Shown here: in pieces, positions 24,001 to 36,278 of the stretch
How the letters are laid out: each line of letters starts with the position of its first letter
Position numbering within the stretch: the first letter of the stretch is position 1
Assembly: GCA_034687125.1 (NCBI GenBank)
Contig: JAQGBZ010000301.1
Span: 1 to 64,000, forward strand
Source: Neelides folsomi
Lineage: Eukaryota > Arthropoda > Collembola > Neelipleona > Neelidae
DNA: 64,000 nucleotides
Reading direction: 5' to 3'
Program-made: the position numbers and the translations under genes
Notes under the pieces: model-generated
The model's database searches: none
Told to the model about the DNA's origin: nothing
Seen by the model: only the letters and a program-made list of their open reading frames with translations

Positions 24001-27000
24001 TTTGATTTGGAGTGCCTTTGGGCGGCCGCCTCGCTTCTCTTCAACGACCCAAACATCCTGGTCGACCGACAGAGCGTGAGAGCTTTTATAAAGAAAAAGT
24101 AAGTTCTTTTTTACCAGAGTCTTAAATTCAAAATTGCAGCAAAAACACAGCAAATTCAAAAATGCAGCAAAAATGTAACAAATTCAAAATTGTGGCAAAA
24201 ATTCATAATCGAAACAAGTTCAAAATTGCTGGAGTTTTAAAATTGTAGGAAATTGTTAAATTCAAAGTTGTACAACCACGAGGAGCTTAATATAAACAGA
24301 CATTATGGAAATGGGGGAAACATTTGGGTTGGGGAAAGTTGTAAGGAAAGGAGACGGACGAATCCATAAATACACTCAGAGCAGAATGAATAGGAATTTC
24401 AAACAAATTAAAATAACTTTTTTATTCCTGGATGCATCTTCATGAAAATTTTACACATTATGTAGAACAATGATTAAATTATTGAGGCCAAAATTCAATT
24501 TCGTAAGTTTTCAAACATATAAGATTTAATTAAAATAGAAAATTACTTTCTTCTTTTATCACCAAATCGAATAGGAGCAGGTAGAAATGTTTAAGAATTA
24601 ATTGACATTCTAATCAAATTACACTCAACTTTTATGTTCAATATTTGCTCGGTCCATCATTCTTTTGGATAATGTCAAATACACGCCCAATCAAGTAGGC
24701 GGTTACCGCTAATGCCATGGAAGAGAAGTCAAGCTCTTTTTGCAGCAAACACGTGCAAACTGGCATTGTCTTGCATTAAAACCCACCCAAGGCCGGCAAT
24801 TCGATGAACATGAGGAAGAAGATGTTCAAACAAAACATTTTGATACCTGGTTGAGTCAATGTTCCCTCAAATAACGGCCAATGAAGTGGTTCCCGCAAAA
24901 CTCATTCCTCCCAACACCATCAAACCACCTCTTCGATAAGCTCTTTTTGAAGAATACCGTTTTTCTTTACAAAGATTATGAAAATTAAAATTGAATCCAT
25001 CAGAACCATCGACACAGAAGCGTTTTTCATCGGCCCACACAACATTTCACCACCGTTGTCCATATTCCATATGGCCCCGTGCCCAGGCCAATCTTGCTCT
25101 TTTAAGGTTTGTTGTCAAGTTAGGAATTTTCTTCTTTTTCAATCTTTTGATGAGTGGGAAGTTCCTTATGTAAGTCCTAATTGTCGATAAAGATGCACTG
25201 AGATCAAATTGGCTTTGTCAAGTAACACGGTCGTCGAAATTTTGTAAATATGGCACATTTCTCTTGAGAGGAGAGTGCGGGTCGTGGTCCTCCACCATGG
25301 GAAACTCCATAATTCTCCCCGAGATTCAAGAAACTTTTAATTACATGTTCAAATCTTCTTATTTCTTGAGAAATCAGCCTCAGTGACCGCCCAGAGTTCA
25401 ACAATCGAACAATCCGACCACTTTCTTGGACACTCAAACGCTTGCCTCGTCAAATTTTAAAAACCAACATTATCTTTTTATCTTTACTTTTAAATGTATT
25501 TAAATCATTAAAAATAATCAAAACATAAAAGAATGAGTTTATAAATCATTAATTAATATTTAAGATGCCGATTTAATGAGGTGTAAAGGGTGAAAGTTCA
25601 AAGTTCCCATTCGATTTGCTGATGCGAAAAGTGAAAAAGTTGAAGATTTTTGAAATTATGTGGAATTTTGTAAAATTCAATTTTGTTTATGGCACATGTG
25701 AGTTGGAATAAACAATTTACGAAAATTTAAATATTTTTAAATTCGTCGTAAATTATAAAATTAGCATTCCTATTCATTCTGCTGAGTATGTATGTATTAT
25801 GAGCAGGGAAGACCACACGGATGCTTTATTTTTCGAAAATATATGGAATTTTTTTTAATATATGCTTCGGCTACTTTGTTATTTTAGTGTATAAATATGG
25901 TATTGAACTTTAATTTAACTTATAACAAAATTTAATAGTCCTATTCGGCTTCATTCTAAATAGATAAATAGTGTTTTTTCCCTTTTTCAATTTTAAAAAA
26001 ATCGAGGAGCACTATGAAATTCCGTTAAAAGTTCAATACCATATCTATTTGTATATACAATAAAAAAATAAGGAGCTTAAGCTTCAATTAAAAATTTTTT
26101 CCATATATTTTCGAAAATTAAAGCATCTGCGTGGTCTTCCCTGATTATGAGTATGTATGTATGGTATATTGTATGTTACACTGAAATATTTTCATAATGT
26201 ATTTTGTACATGGCGTGGGTTCTCGGAACTGGCGTGGTGGAGAGAATTTAATTTGAAATTCATTGGATAAATTACTAAGGCTCATTATGAGAATGAAATG
26301 GAACAAGATGGGAATCAGGGTTTCCTTGCATTGCTAATTAACTGCCCTCAATCATTACGTATTTGTGATAATCGCATGAGAAAAGTTGATTTTGCATTCC
26401 ATGCAAGCTTCCGTGAAGTTGTGTAATTATAAACACAAGTTTTAAAGAGAAGTTGGGAATTGGAAGAAATAAGTTTGCATGCAGTGGATTAAAAAAAATA
26501 TGTAGGGCATTAAGTTTGAGATGAACATTATTTAATGGTATTAATGTCTTTAATGCTCGGAGGATGGGAGTTGGCGCTAAGCTGTAGAATAATAAAAACA
26601 TTATTTAATATTTATTCTTTCGGAGATGTAAGAACCGCCCCATAATTACTCCTTTTGAATTTCAAATGAGATTTCTCATCCTTGTTCAACGAGGAAAGTA
26701 TTGACAAAGGAGGTTTCATTCATGTACATAATTTCCTTCCCCTGAGGGGAGATGAGAAAAAAGGAAATGGTGAGCCACCGGAGTGAGAGATTTAAATTGT
26801 ACGGATTTCTCATTTTTAGCCTCGAGGGAGATTTGTACGAGGGCGAGCTGAGCGGTCGTAGGAACCAAGGAAAAAAATTCATCGAAAAATTCTTCACTCT
26901 TGTCATCCTCCTCGATGGAACACGAAATCCGCTCATCTTCAACCCAACGTATTATTCAACGGTAAAGGATATTATGACGAGTTGTATTCTCCCTTTATGG

Positions 27001-27675
27001 CTTTCTTTTTATTGTAATTCTCCTCTCGTGTCATGTTCTCTTTTATTAACTTCCCATCAATTCCCCTTTTATTTACTCACATTTGCATGCCTTTCCTTTC
27101 ACTTTTTTTGCAGAAAATGATTCTGAGCCAATTTGCCGATCTTTATCTCCTCTCTGGAATTGTGGACGAAATTCCGGTTCAGACTGTCTTCAACGATCCT
27201 TGGATTCCAAAGATGATTTTTGAGAATCTCAAAAAAGACAAAATGACATTTGAGAAGCTCTTGTAAGTTTTCTTCATTTGCATTATTAATTTTTTAATAA
27301 TGGAAAAGTAATTGAATCTGGGGTGAATGGATGAATAATGATGAGGAAGAAGAGCCGCTGGTTGTCTAAAAACTTTTCTCTTTCTCTCTTTGAAGGGTCC
27401 TTACAGAGGAGTTAATAAAAGGAGAAGGGAAGAACAAATTCCTCATCCCTTCAGCATCAGTTGATCTCTCAGTGAAGGAACAAAGTGTAGAGTGTCTTAA
27501 AGGAGCTCTGAGAAGTCTCAATGCTCTGCTCAACATCGACATCCCTCAGTCTGAGGCAGAATGGATGTTCTATAACGTCTCTCACCATCTAACTCACAAC
27601 CTGTTTTGGAGGATTTTGGTGAGAGTTCGCGTAGCTGGTGATTTACCGTCTCTTTCATTGAATGAAACCTTTTGA
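21068..27675 (+). CDS. asp: abnormal spindle/ASPM-like protein without IQ repeats
   Basis: Exons 21068-21082, 21199-21381, 21553-21828, 22028-22303, 23128-23546, 23702-23886, 23963-24098, 26820-26961, 27114-27262 and 27396-27675 join in phase to 686 residues. Residues about 15-130 form an ASPM-SPD-2-Hydin (ASH) beta-sandwich, with the IRNPTETACAIKIVKMP and VTWSPKTEGSVFESV motifs. A polar acidic linker (about 160-380) follows. Residues 400-620 are helical; LLFNDPNI and KFIEKFFTLVILLDG align by eye with the segment before the first calponin-homology domain of ASPM. ASPM/Asp proteins cross-link microtubule minus ends at spindle poles. The long C-terminal IQ array is absent: the last exon runs to TGA at 27673-27675. 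A GTGAGA donor-like site at 27616 could extend it, but no exon was found. The 2.7-kb intron 7 holds two transposons. Confidence 0.6.
24124..24232 (+). repeat. 28-nt degenerate tandem repeat
   Basis: Units beginning AAATTCAAAA(A/T)TGCAGCAAAAA start at 24124, 24152, 24180 and (diverged, AAGTTC) 24216. They lie in the ASPM-like intron just upstream of the Tc1-like element. Confidence 0.65.
24371..25788 (-). mobile_element. degenerate Tc1/mariner element with TIRs and TA duplication
   Basis: Near-identical inverted ends CTCAGAGCAGAATGAATAGG (from 24375) and, reversed, CTCAGCAGAATGAATAGGAAT (ending 25786) are flanked by TA at 24371-24372 and 25787-25788. This fits the TA target duplication of the superfamily. 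The interior (about 1.41 kb) encodes a broken transposase on the minus strand. The element lies antisense in an intron of the ASPM-like gene. Confidence 0.85.
24660..25455 (-). pseudogene. Tc1-like transposase remnant
   Basis: Read on the minus strand, this starts with RGKRLSVQESGRIVRLLNSG, an N-terminal helix-turn-helix. Next come GENYG and GGPRPALSS, a WADEKRF segment with the first catalytic Asp, a GLMVLGGMSF core, and MQDNASLH with the second Asp. The final DWPxxSPDLNPIE block survives only as LLDWACI followed by a stop. Several in-frame stops and frame changes mean it cannot make a functional transposase. No start ATG was found. Confidence 0.85.
25796..26151. mobile_element. hAT-type MITE with 8-bp target duplication
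   Basis: The element spans 25804-26143 (340 bp). It is flanked by a perfect direct repeat ATTATGAG (25796-25803 and 26144-26151). Its ends are CAGGGAAGACCAC and the exact reverse complement, and similarity between the arms extends to about 55 bp and then more weakly across most of the element. An 8-bp duplication plus CAGGG termini is diagnostic of the hAT superfamily. No coding capacity is present, so it depends on a transposase encoded elsewhere. Confidence 0.93.
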
Positions 27676-28147
27676 ACTCCGTTCCTCTCAAACTATTCTT
27701 TTTAACTGCTTATAAGAACTCTAATCGAAGAGTTTTATTCTAACTATTCTATAGTAAGTAAAAGGGATCATTTTTCAGCTCTGTCCAATTTTATAAAACT
27801 TTTTAAATTCGTCCAATTTTTATACTCTTAAAATTCACAAATTAATTATTAATTAGTAATGTATAATAAAATTATACTTACCCATAAAATTAATAATGTT
27901 GATATTTTATAGATTAAATGTACCATTTGTATATAAATAAAAGGAATGTACAGTACAGTTAATTGAGTTAAAAATTTATTAAGCCAATTTGCATATTTTG
28001 CATATTCATTTGAATAATTACAAAGGATCATAAAAAATAATTAGGTTTTAATAAAGATTAAATAGTGAAATTTCCTTTATAATTAACAATGAATAAGTTA
28101 ATTTAATTAAAGAGAATTTGCAGAGTTGTGAAAGAACTGAAGGTAAA
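27676..28147. other. spacer between convergent ASPM-like and pacifastin-like genes
   Basis: AT-rich 3' flanks of both genes, including an AATAAA near 27864 on the + strand. No coding signal. Confidence 0.5.
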
Positions 28148-28611
28148 TTACTGGAGGACTTCATCTTGGAACTGTAAGTGAGTGCAGAGGATTTTGGTGC
28201 AAAGGAGCGTTTCTCCATCTTCTCCACATCGGCATGTGTTGCATCCGTCGGGCGATGAGAGTGAGTCTGGGACGCAGGAACCTATAACATACATCACCCA
28301 TGTGTTGTAATCCTAAGAGAAGAATAACTGTCAAGACCTTCTGAGGAGGAAATCCAGGATCCGAGACGCGAGGAGATTTTCTCCAGGCTCCCTTCCAACA
28401 TCTCACTGCTCCATATGATAATGAAGGCGGCCACGAGGAACACTCCGATCGTCACAACCCATTTGGCAATTCGGCGTCGGGTCCGAAAGGCCGCGGCTTC
28501 TGGACCGGTGTATTTAAAAGTCCCAGCAGTCCCCCAGACCTTGCTGGAGTCGAAGACCACAAAGGGCGGGGAGTCCGGGAGCGGGTAGGGCGGCTTCTTC
28601 TCCATTCCCAT
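28148..28611 (-). CDS. membrane-anchored pacifastin/VWC-like Cys-rich protein
   Basis: Exons 28338-28611 and 28148-28281 (56-bp intron, weak GTCTTG donor) give 135 residues. The N-terminal 47 residues are Pro-rich and polar, then RRRIAKW marks the cytosolic edge of a single membrane segment (VVTIGVFLVAAFIIIW). This is a type II arrangement with the C-terminus outside. The second exon carries a six-Cys module: C-x10-C-N-x-C-x-C-x8-C-T-x3-C (SCVPDSLSSPDGCNTCRCGE, then LLCTKILC). That spacing fits pacifastin serine-protease inhibitor domains, with a small von Willebrand C module as the alternative. Pacifastins are normally secreted, so membrane tethering is unusual. The exact splice donor is uncertain; GTTATT nine bases further on also keeps phase. 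Confidence 0.6.
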
Positions 28612-31600
28612 TCAACTAATTAACTGCATGAGTAATAATGGATAATAAAGTATGAGTGGTGGGGAATTGTTATTGGGACCAGTTGGTTAAACCAGATGTT
28701 CAAAAAGTATTTCTTTAAACACGACGCAATTCTCATGCATTTAATACAATTTGCATAAATACATTTATAATCATATAATCTCGTATTAAAGTATATAACA
28801 AAGTACATAATATCCTTATTCCACCTGCATTTAATCCAATTAAAAGTACATAAATAATACATTGTCAATAAATACGTCTTGTAAATACGCGAACTAGATA
28901 TACACAATATTTTAAAGTAACAGTATTTACTAAACTTTACTTTATTATGAGTATGTAAATACTATAAGTATCAGTATTTATGTGTATGGTGTATGTATTA
29001 AAATTAACTACATATTTTATGAAAGTTTTAACCTGCTATGCTACTATGTATTTATCTATTTATTCAGCTAGGGCTTTAGTGGTATGAAGAGCATTAAGTT
29101 GGTGAAATGTGTTATGGTTCGCTAATAGTCATTTTAATAATGAAACAAGTTGAGTTATTTATTAGTCAAATGATTCATTTAAAAAGGAGCTCTGCGTCAG
29201 GTTCCACATGTGCCCACGTATAATCATCCTGTAATTTGGACTGAATGTATGAAGACAGACGAGTAGGGTTTAATCCACCTAAATGCCCATTATCCAGGAT
29301 GAGGCAGAGGAACTGAAGAGGGAATTTCCTCCATCCTCCTTACGTGCGGTTTCAACTCTCTGGGCTCTGTAGTTATATAACTAGGTTTGATCCACCTTGG
29401 TTTTAACAGCCTTCCTCTCCAATTCATCGAAGGGTTGTTCCAAGAGAAGCATCAAGTTTTTTTATTTCGCTCTCAAACTTTCTCTTTCCGCTCCTTTCAA
29501 TTATTAAGTCGGAGGAGAAGAGTCGTTAAAACATTTTTCTCCTCACCTCAAACCAATTCTTTTATGATAAAAACCAACTCAAAACTTTTCATCCAGTCAA
29601 TGAAAAAGATGAGAATTTAAAAACTTCATTCTCATATTAAATACTCCACACGTAGTCTTAATACCACATGTAACATTAGGTATCTTTTATAAAGTTCTTC
29701 TCAATTTTTATAAGAACTTAACGTGACTAGGACAGAACCTAAGAAACTTTTATACCAAGTTGGGAAGCGCTTCAGGAAATTCTTATACACATTTGTAAAA
29801 GGTCGTATTATAATGACTTGACTTTATATTAAAAAAATGGAGAATTTTGAGATAATAGAAAATTTCACAAGTGAGTTATATGAAGTTATATTAAGTTATA
29901 AAGGTCTTAATCTCCTAATTGCATGATAAGTTTAAAGTTTAAATTCCATAGGAAGCCATTATGCATGCGATTTTACATTTGAACTCCTCGTAATTTTAGA
30001 GGTAGGTCGTTTGTGAAAAGCACGTAGGTCCCGGTTATTGGAAAATACCGAGAGCGCATATAAAAAGATGAAGAGAGTGGAGGAAAAATGCACAGTGAGC
30101 TTTGGGTTTAAAATGTCAAGTTTTTGGTTCGTTAGAATTCCCTTTGTATTCCGTTCTCATTCTCTTGGCGGATTCGACCGACTCAATTCCATCCCCGGGA
30201 TGTGAGGGACTTCCAGCTGATGGCACTCGCCCGACATTACCCGCCCGACTTTAATATGTATGCGCATTGAATGTATTATACCGTATTATGTGTGGAGGAA
30301 TATAATTTGAAATTCCCATTCACACTTGGAGGAGCCCTGAGGCTCACTCCAACTTCCCAACTCTTTAGGGAATCAGAGGACTTTGAGTGGCAGAGATCCG
30401 CAATTTCCCACACTTTCCCTCCCTTAATTATTTCTCATTAAAGAGACGAGAGTGGAGGAAACTTTTTATAACACTCACTTAATTAAAATACGGAATATGT
30501 AATGTTAATAACAAATACAGAACATTCTCTTTAAATCACTTCTTCTTCCGACAGTTCTGTTTGAAATGTAATTATAAATTTTCTCATTTGCATAATAAAT
30601 TCAAATATTACATAGTAGACATAATATTCAGATTAAGAAGACAAGACTGGATGCATAAAATATGTATGAACATATGTATTCTCGTACCGTGATCAATATT
30701 AATAAAACTTGATTTTGGCTATGATTAAAATTATAATGATTACCTTTCACTCATATTTCATAAATATATGTATAGTAGTATTATTTAATACATTTATGCA
30801 TAAAACTTTATCGGATTTAAACTGTGGTACACACTACTTTAACAACTCACATCAATATAAAATGATTAGATATGGTATTAATATTTAGCATATTACTTTT
30901 CATATTAGATAATGTATTATACCAGTTGCGTATTTGAATAATTTTACGAGAATATCAAAATAATTAATATAGGAATAAATAGCCATGAGCTTTGTTGAGT
31001 AAAAGTCTTACTAAATAATTCAGAGTTCTGAATGACTGCCGTTTTAAGTGATTATGTTCCAACTTAGTGAGATTCCTGATACAAATGGCCCATGAATGGA
31101 CGTCGAAGAAAAGAAGCTTAGGGAGAGAAAGAAAATGAAAGGAAGCCATAAGGGAAATTTGCTCCTTAATTCTAATGAGAGGGAGGTGGAAGAGAAATAA
31201 GCGGATTTGAAGATGTCCCTTTGCGGCCTTCTCAAAACTCCTTCTCACTCCTTCATATCATATTCATGAGATTCGCCTTTAATGCAATGAACCACCTTAT
31301 GTCACTCGACTCTCTCCGTATACAGTATCCACAAAATAGAATATATACAAATTGTGGTGGAAAAGCATAGACAAACCTTTTAGATTTTCTTATTCTTATA
31401 TAAGTAACAGCTTCTTTTACTTATTTACATAACTATTCTTAAGTATTATACACTTATTTATATCTGTATTATGAATATTCAGATATGAATATTCATATAT
31501 TCAATATTCTGTATGTTCTGTATGTATGACCTTTAGTAAAAGTAGAAATATTAAATTTGTAGTTATTTATAGTATGTAATTATCATTTTAATAAACAAAT

Positions 31601-34499
31601 GAATATTCACTATTGTGCACAGAAGAGATGTTTGTACCATATTTTATGTGCGAATAAAGTACAGGACTCAATGTTTAATTGTCGTATGAAGATGTCTGAT
31701 TAAAAAAGGTTTTTAAGTAACTTTGGGCATTAAAGAGGTAATGGTGAGAATGAGCATAAAGAAGAATGTGGGAATTGTTTCTTTAAAACTTTGGACCTTC
31801 TTCGTCTCCATTAAGTCCATTATAGAGGAGTAATTGAAGTGTGAGTCCGTGTGGGCTGGAAAAGGTAATTGATACAAATTAGTTTTCTCCCCTTCCGGAA
31901 TACACGGGAAGGCAATTAGTAGTCAAATATGAAGCCCAAATTGAGTCATTGTAATCGGCCAGAGGATCATTTCGAAGTCTAACGACGTCTCAGGGAGAAA
32001 GATAGCGAAAAAGGCCTTGAATTGTATTTGATAAAAAGGAAATCGTGAAAACTCTTTCACCTCCACCTTTCAAATGTGAGCATTGGAGAAGAAAGATATT
32101 TTACTTATTCTTTTAATTCAACGGATCGTTAGATCATTAGAGGGGAACAGCGGTGGTCTTTTGAATTTCCTTATTCCTATATAACTCAAATCGTCCTACT
32201 GGTACATTTCCAGTTTCATGTACAAAAATCGATATATTTTATGGTGTGAGATAAGGAGGGGCTTGAGGAGCCATAAGGATATACTTAACATCAAAGTACA
32301 GCTATACTTTACTATACCTGTACATAAGTACCGTATGAAAAGGATATGAAAAGTAGCAGTATAGAAAATGTAAGGCCATTTGTTTCCTTACATTCCTATA
32401 CAATATAAATACAGTTATGTAAGTACAGATATGTATGGTATAGGAATGTGCATAATATTTTATTCTATTCTTTAAAAAAGAAAGTTTTTTCATTTTTCAT
32501 TCTTGGCTAAATGTTAGCAGAGAGGAGTGACTATGATTAACGGTTGTACAAAAAAGTAGGAAATGGCGACCAGCATGTATCATACACTTTCATATACAAT
32601 TCCATATAATGGGACTTCATTCACAATCCCAAGTTGGTTTATATTTGTGAATGTCTAGACGTTGGTGAAAAGAGAGAAAACTATCTCTGACATTTGTTAT
32701 ATAACTTTCCCCATCTCTCCCTCCTTATTGTTAAAAGATATATTTAAGTGGATATCTGTGAAGATTAGACAGACAGATCTTATAAACCTATTCTTATAAT
32801 GGTCATCATTTTAAACCAGAATAGGACACGTATTTTGTAGTGAGATCCATTGCGAACTTCACCTCTGTCAGACCTCGGCGCATTCCCCTTTGAATTCCAA
32901 TATCCTGGGATTTGAGTAGACTTGCATTCAAAAGACCATTTGTGAGGATTTGGAGCGGACACCTGATCCGATTTTACGGATACGGTCACTTGCCTCCTCC
33001 TCAGATCCATCCGACGCTTGTACTAAACACATGACTTTTAACCTTCTCATAAACCCGAAATTCTTCTCATTGTAGCCATGAATTACATAACTTGTAGGAA
33101 AAACCCCCCCGAGTTTCGATTTGGGTTCATTTTGGCATTCTTGCCATCGCCCAACAAAGTTGTTTCATGAAACGATAACTCTCCTCCCTATTCCCATTAA
33201 ACTAATTTTACATGAATATTAATAGGGAAAGTTGGGCGGAGATGAAAGCGGTCGTATCTTGATTTCTATCTCGGTCTATTAAAAAGAGTTATAAGGAGAC
33301 CATATTAGAATAAATGCTCCTTATGGTGGCCGTCTTTCAATAACCAACCGGAGTTATTTGAACTCGGGAAAACTTCTTTTATTATTCTTTAACTATGATC
33401 ATAACACGCGAAAGGATATTAAATGCCTGGCGGATCTCACACAGAGGAACAACTTGAAATGATGAAAAAAGTTAAATTATTGGTTTTAATGGTCGAGAGT
33501 TCTTTTATTGTTCCATTCGGCCAGTTTATTATATAAATATTCCTAGCCCAGGTTGTAAATAATGTATTAAACGGCTCCCCACTCACTTATACTTTTAATA
33601 TTCCCTAATGTTGTGTTTAAAGTATAAATGAATGGAATTGCGGGAAAAGACCCGGGCTGAAAAATCCAAATTTGGGCTGTAACTTTTGTTATCGATAATA
33701 AAAAGAGATTGGAGTGTAATGGGAGGAGGGTTTTGAGAGATCCAAGGGATTTCCCCGATCCCGTAATGGGATCCTCGACATATGTGTGCCTGGTATTTAC
33801 GAGGAGTGCGGTCCTATATTTAAATGGCTATTGATGAAACTTTTATGTTGTCTGTGTAGGTTTTGGACTCCTCTTGCCCCACTTCCTTCCCCATCCCACG
33901 ACAACTCAAAAAACTTATCTTGAGCGAGAGGAGGAAATGGGCCGGAACGAAGAACAACTTCCCGCAAACTCACACAAATAGCAATAAAATCCCCACTGCC
34001 CACTCCTTTTTATCTTCCATTATGTAATAGGGAAGTTTTGGGCAAATTGAATATTACCTCCCTTTTATTTACTAATCTACTTACCTTCCTCTTTTCCCTT
34101 TCAAGAATCAAACCCTAACCCATACAACCCAAGTGCTCCACTATCCCTTACTCTCTTTTAATATCAAAAGTGATATCAAAAGAACATCCAAAATACCATT
34201 TTATTATACAGTCCTTTTCTACAATATAAAATCTTCTTTCTTAACAAGTTTCATTCGATATTATCTTTATTAAATAAATATTAACTATCAAAATATTCAA
34301 CCAACTAAATATTTAACAATACATGTTGTTTTTATATTGATTAATATTTAATATATTACAAAAACTATATCTCTCTTCTACCTGTATTATCTTGGCTAAT
34401 AGAATTTGTATGTATAAAGCCAGTTAAAGGTATAGAATTCTTCATTAAATTCATGAATTTTTGTATTGAAAGGTACGAATTTATTAAGACAATTTATGA
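28612..34499. other. gene-poor spacer
   Basis: Nearly 6 kb of AT-rich sequence with scattered short open frames on both strands and no domain I recognise. An ORF at 32780-33010 (-) is the best of them, but it has no family resemblance. A small hairpin lies at 32359-32401. I see no gene. Confidence 0.5.
32359..32401. repeat. short inverted repeat
   Basis: GTATAGAAAATGTAAGG (32359-32375) pairs with CCTTACATTCCTATAC (32386-32401) around a 10-nt loop. It is too short to be a typical microRNA precursor. Confidence 0.5.
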
Positions 34500-34677
34500 A
34501 TTTATAAGCAAAACGGGTTGTTTTAATGGACCGGGTGAGTGCTTGGAAGTTGGATGGAATTCGTGTGTTGGGTTTTGTGTGGCGGGTGGGAGGGTCGCAG
34601 TCGGAGTTGGATCGCCGAGCTGTGCGGGTCTTCCCTTCCTCTCCGTCTCAACTTGCCTCGGATCGGAGCGGTGCAAA
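34500..34677 (+). other. candidate 5' UTR exon or promoter-proximal segment of RGS7BP
   Basis: A GC-rich patch in an AT-rich neighbourhood ends in a strong donor (GTGCAAAG/GTGAGG at 34677). The nearest suitable acceptor is TTCCAG at 36219, before the exon holding the ATG at 36279. The patch is open in several frames with unrelated peptides, so I treat it as probable non-coding first exon sequence. Weak evidence. Confidence 0.25.
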
Positions 34678-36278
34678 GGTGAGGAATTCTCCCACAAGAG
34701 ATGGAATAAATATATTGGGAGGAGATGGGAGCGTTTCCTCTTCTTGTTGGCTCGCCTCCCTTTCATATTAATAACTTCTGGAGGAGAGTCAATATTTGAG
34801 ATCCTCCCAAAAGATTCCTCTACAGAGGATTCCCACATTGACAGTTTCATTAATACGTCCCAATCTTGATATTCTCTACACACGCTCTTCTGAAAAGATA
34901 CGCTTCCTACAAAGATACGTTTCTCCCTCACAGAGATATTTATTCTTCAAACGCAACTATCTGTGGATTCCAGGTAACGTGTTCAGAGCCTCTCATACTA
35001 AATTACCAAGCCGGGTCATAAATAACAAATAAAATTGCCTCTCTATCAAAAAATAATCCATTCCCAGTCAGCAAGAAAAAACCATTCTTGGAACTCCATT
35101 AACATTAAATTGCTATCAAAAATCATTATTTATTGTTTTAAAAACCAAAAAATTATTTATTTTTATCATTTACTGACATTGAGTGATTTATACGGGATTT
35201 GTTTACTGATGGGCACAAGATCCAATTGGATTATATTTATTTATTTATATTGGAATTGGAGAAGAAGGACGGGATAATCCAAGTTAACTCCAAGTGTTAT
35301 GTAAATTGAGTAAATTGAGAAAGTAAATATCTGTACCGATAAAGTAAATATCTGTTTTGTAAGGAGAGGATTGTTAAAGGGTTTAAGAGGAAATGTAAAA
35401 GGAATTAAAAAGGGTTTAAAAGTAAATATTTTGGGAATGTGTTGGTCGGAATGTGTGTTTAATGCCCTTAGTTGTGATTTTGAACCGGGGATTAAGGAAT
35501 TTGAATATTATTGTTTTCTCCGGTGGTCGCCGGGGCTGAGGGGATTGTCGGGTGACTCAGGGAGTGGTCGACACACTGTAATTAAATGAAAGGGCGGAGA
35601 CGGGCGCCGGCGGTCACGGAATCTCTGAATATGAGAAACAAAAGCCGTTACCTTTGGCCCATCCAGAGACATCCATTTGTCCTGCTCATTGGACCGATAT
35701 GGGAAGAGTTGTTGGCTCGGGTCCCATTAGTCGCCCCGGCCTAATTAAACCCACTGGTTCAGGATGAACCTTAATAGAGCTATAGGGAAGGGAATTGAGA
35801 CGAAAGGATCATTTCATTACCTCACCTCCATTTCTCACTCAGTGGGACTCATTTAATTATTCCCCCGTTTCCCCACTAGGAATTAATAACTCTACACGAT
35901 TACTAGCCTCAGTTGACTCTCACAATGGGAGCTTTCCAAACCTTTGTCGGGGGCAATACATTGCCCTCATTCTGACCTGAGTGAAATTTATATTCTTCGC
36001 CTCTTCAAATCCTTCAAATGAGATTCTCTTAACTTTCCTTCGGCAAACATTGTTAAGATTTGGAGGAGTTTGGAAATTAATTTATCTTTCTCCTTTCATT
36101 GCCAAATGGACGGGGAGAAAGTTTTAAAAAAGTCTTAGGAGGATTGAAAGAGATTCAGATTGTCCATTGTGAGTCATTGTGAAGCATTGTGTTAACAAGT
36201 GAATTATTTCCAATTCCAGGCCTGAGTCAGCGACTCAGCGAATTTGAGATGGAAGCAAAGTGACGGGATCGATCCTGT

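Noticed and set aside
28620-28907. 95-codon minus-strand ORF upstream of the pacifastin-like gene
   Set aside because: AT-rich codon content, Tyr/Ile/Cys-heavy composition typical of chance frames, and no splice support.
32780-33010. 76-codon minus-strand ORF
   Set aside because: Its 5' part is protein-like, but there is no domain, no neighbouring exon in phase, and no recognised homologue.
34494-34931. 145-codon minus-strand ORF and 138-codon + strand ORF
   Set aside because: Both arise in a GC-rich island and encode unrelated low-information peptides; a non-coding first exon or promoter is simpler.
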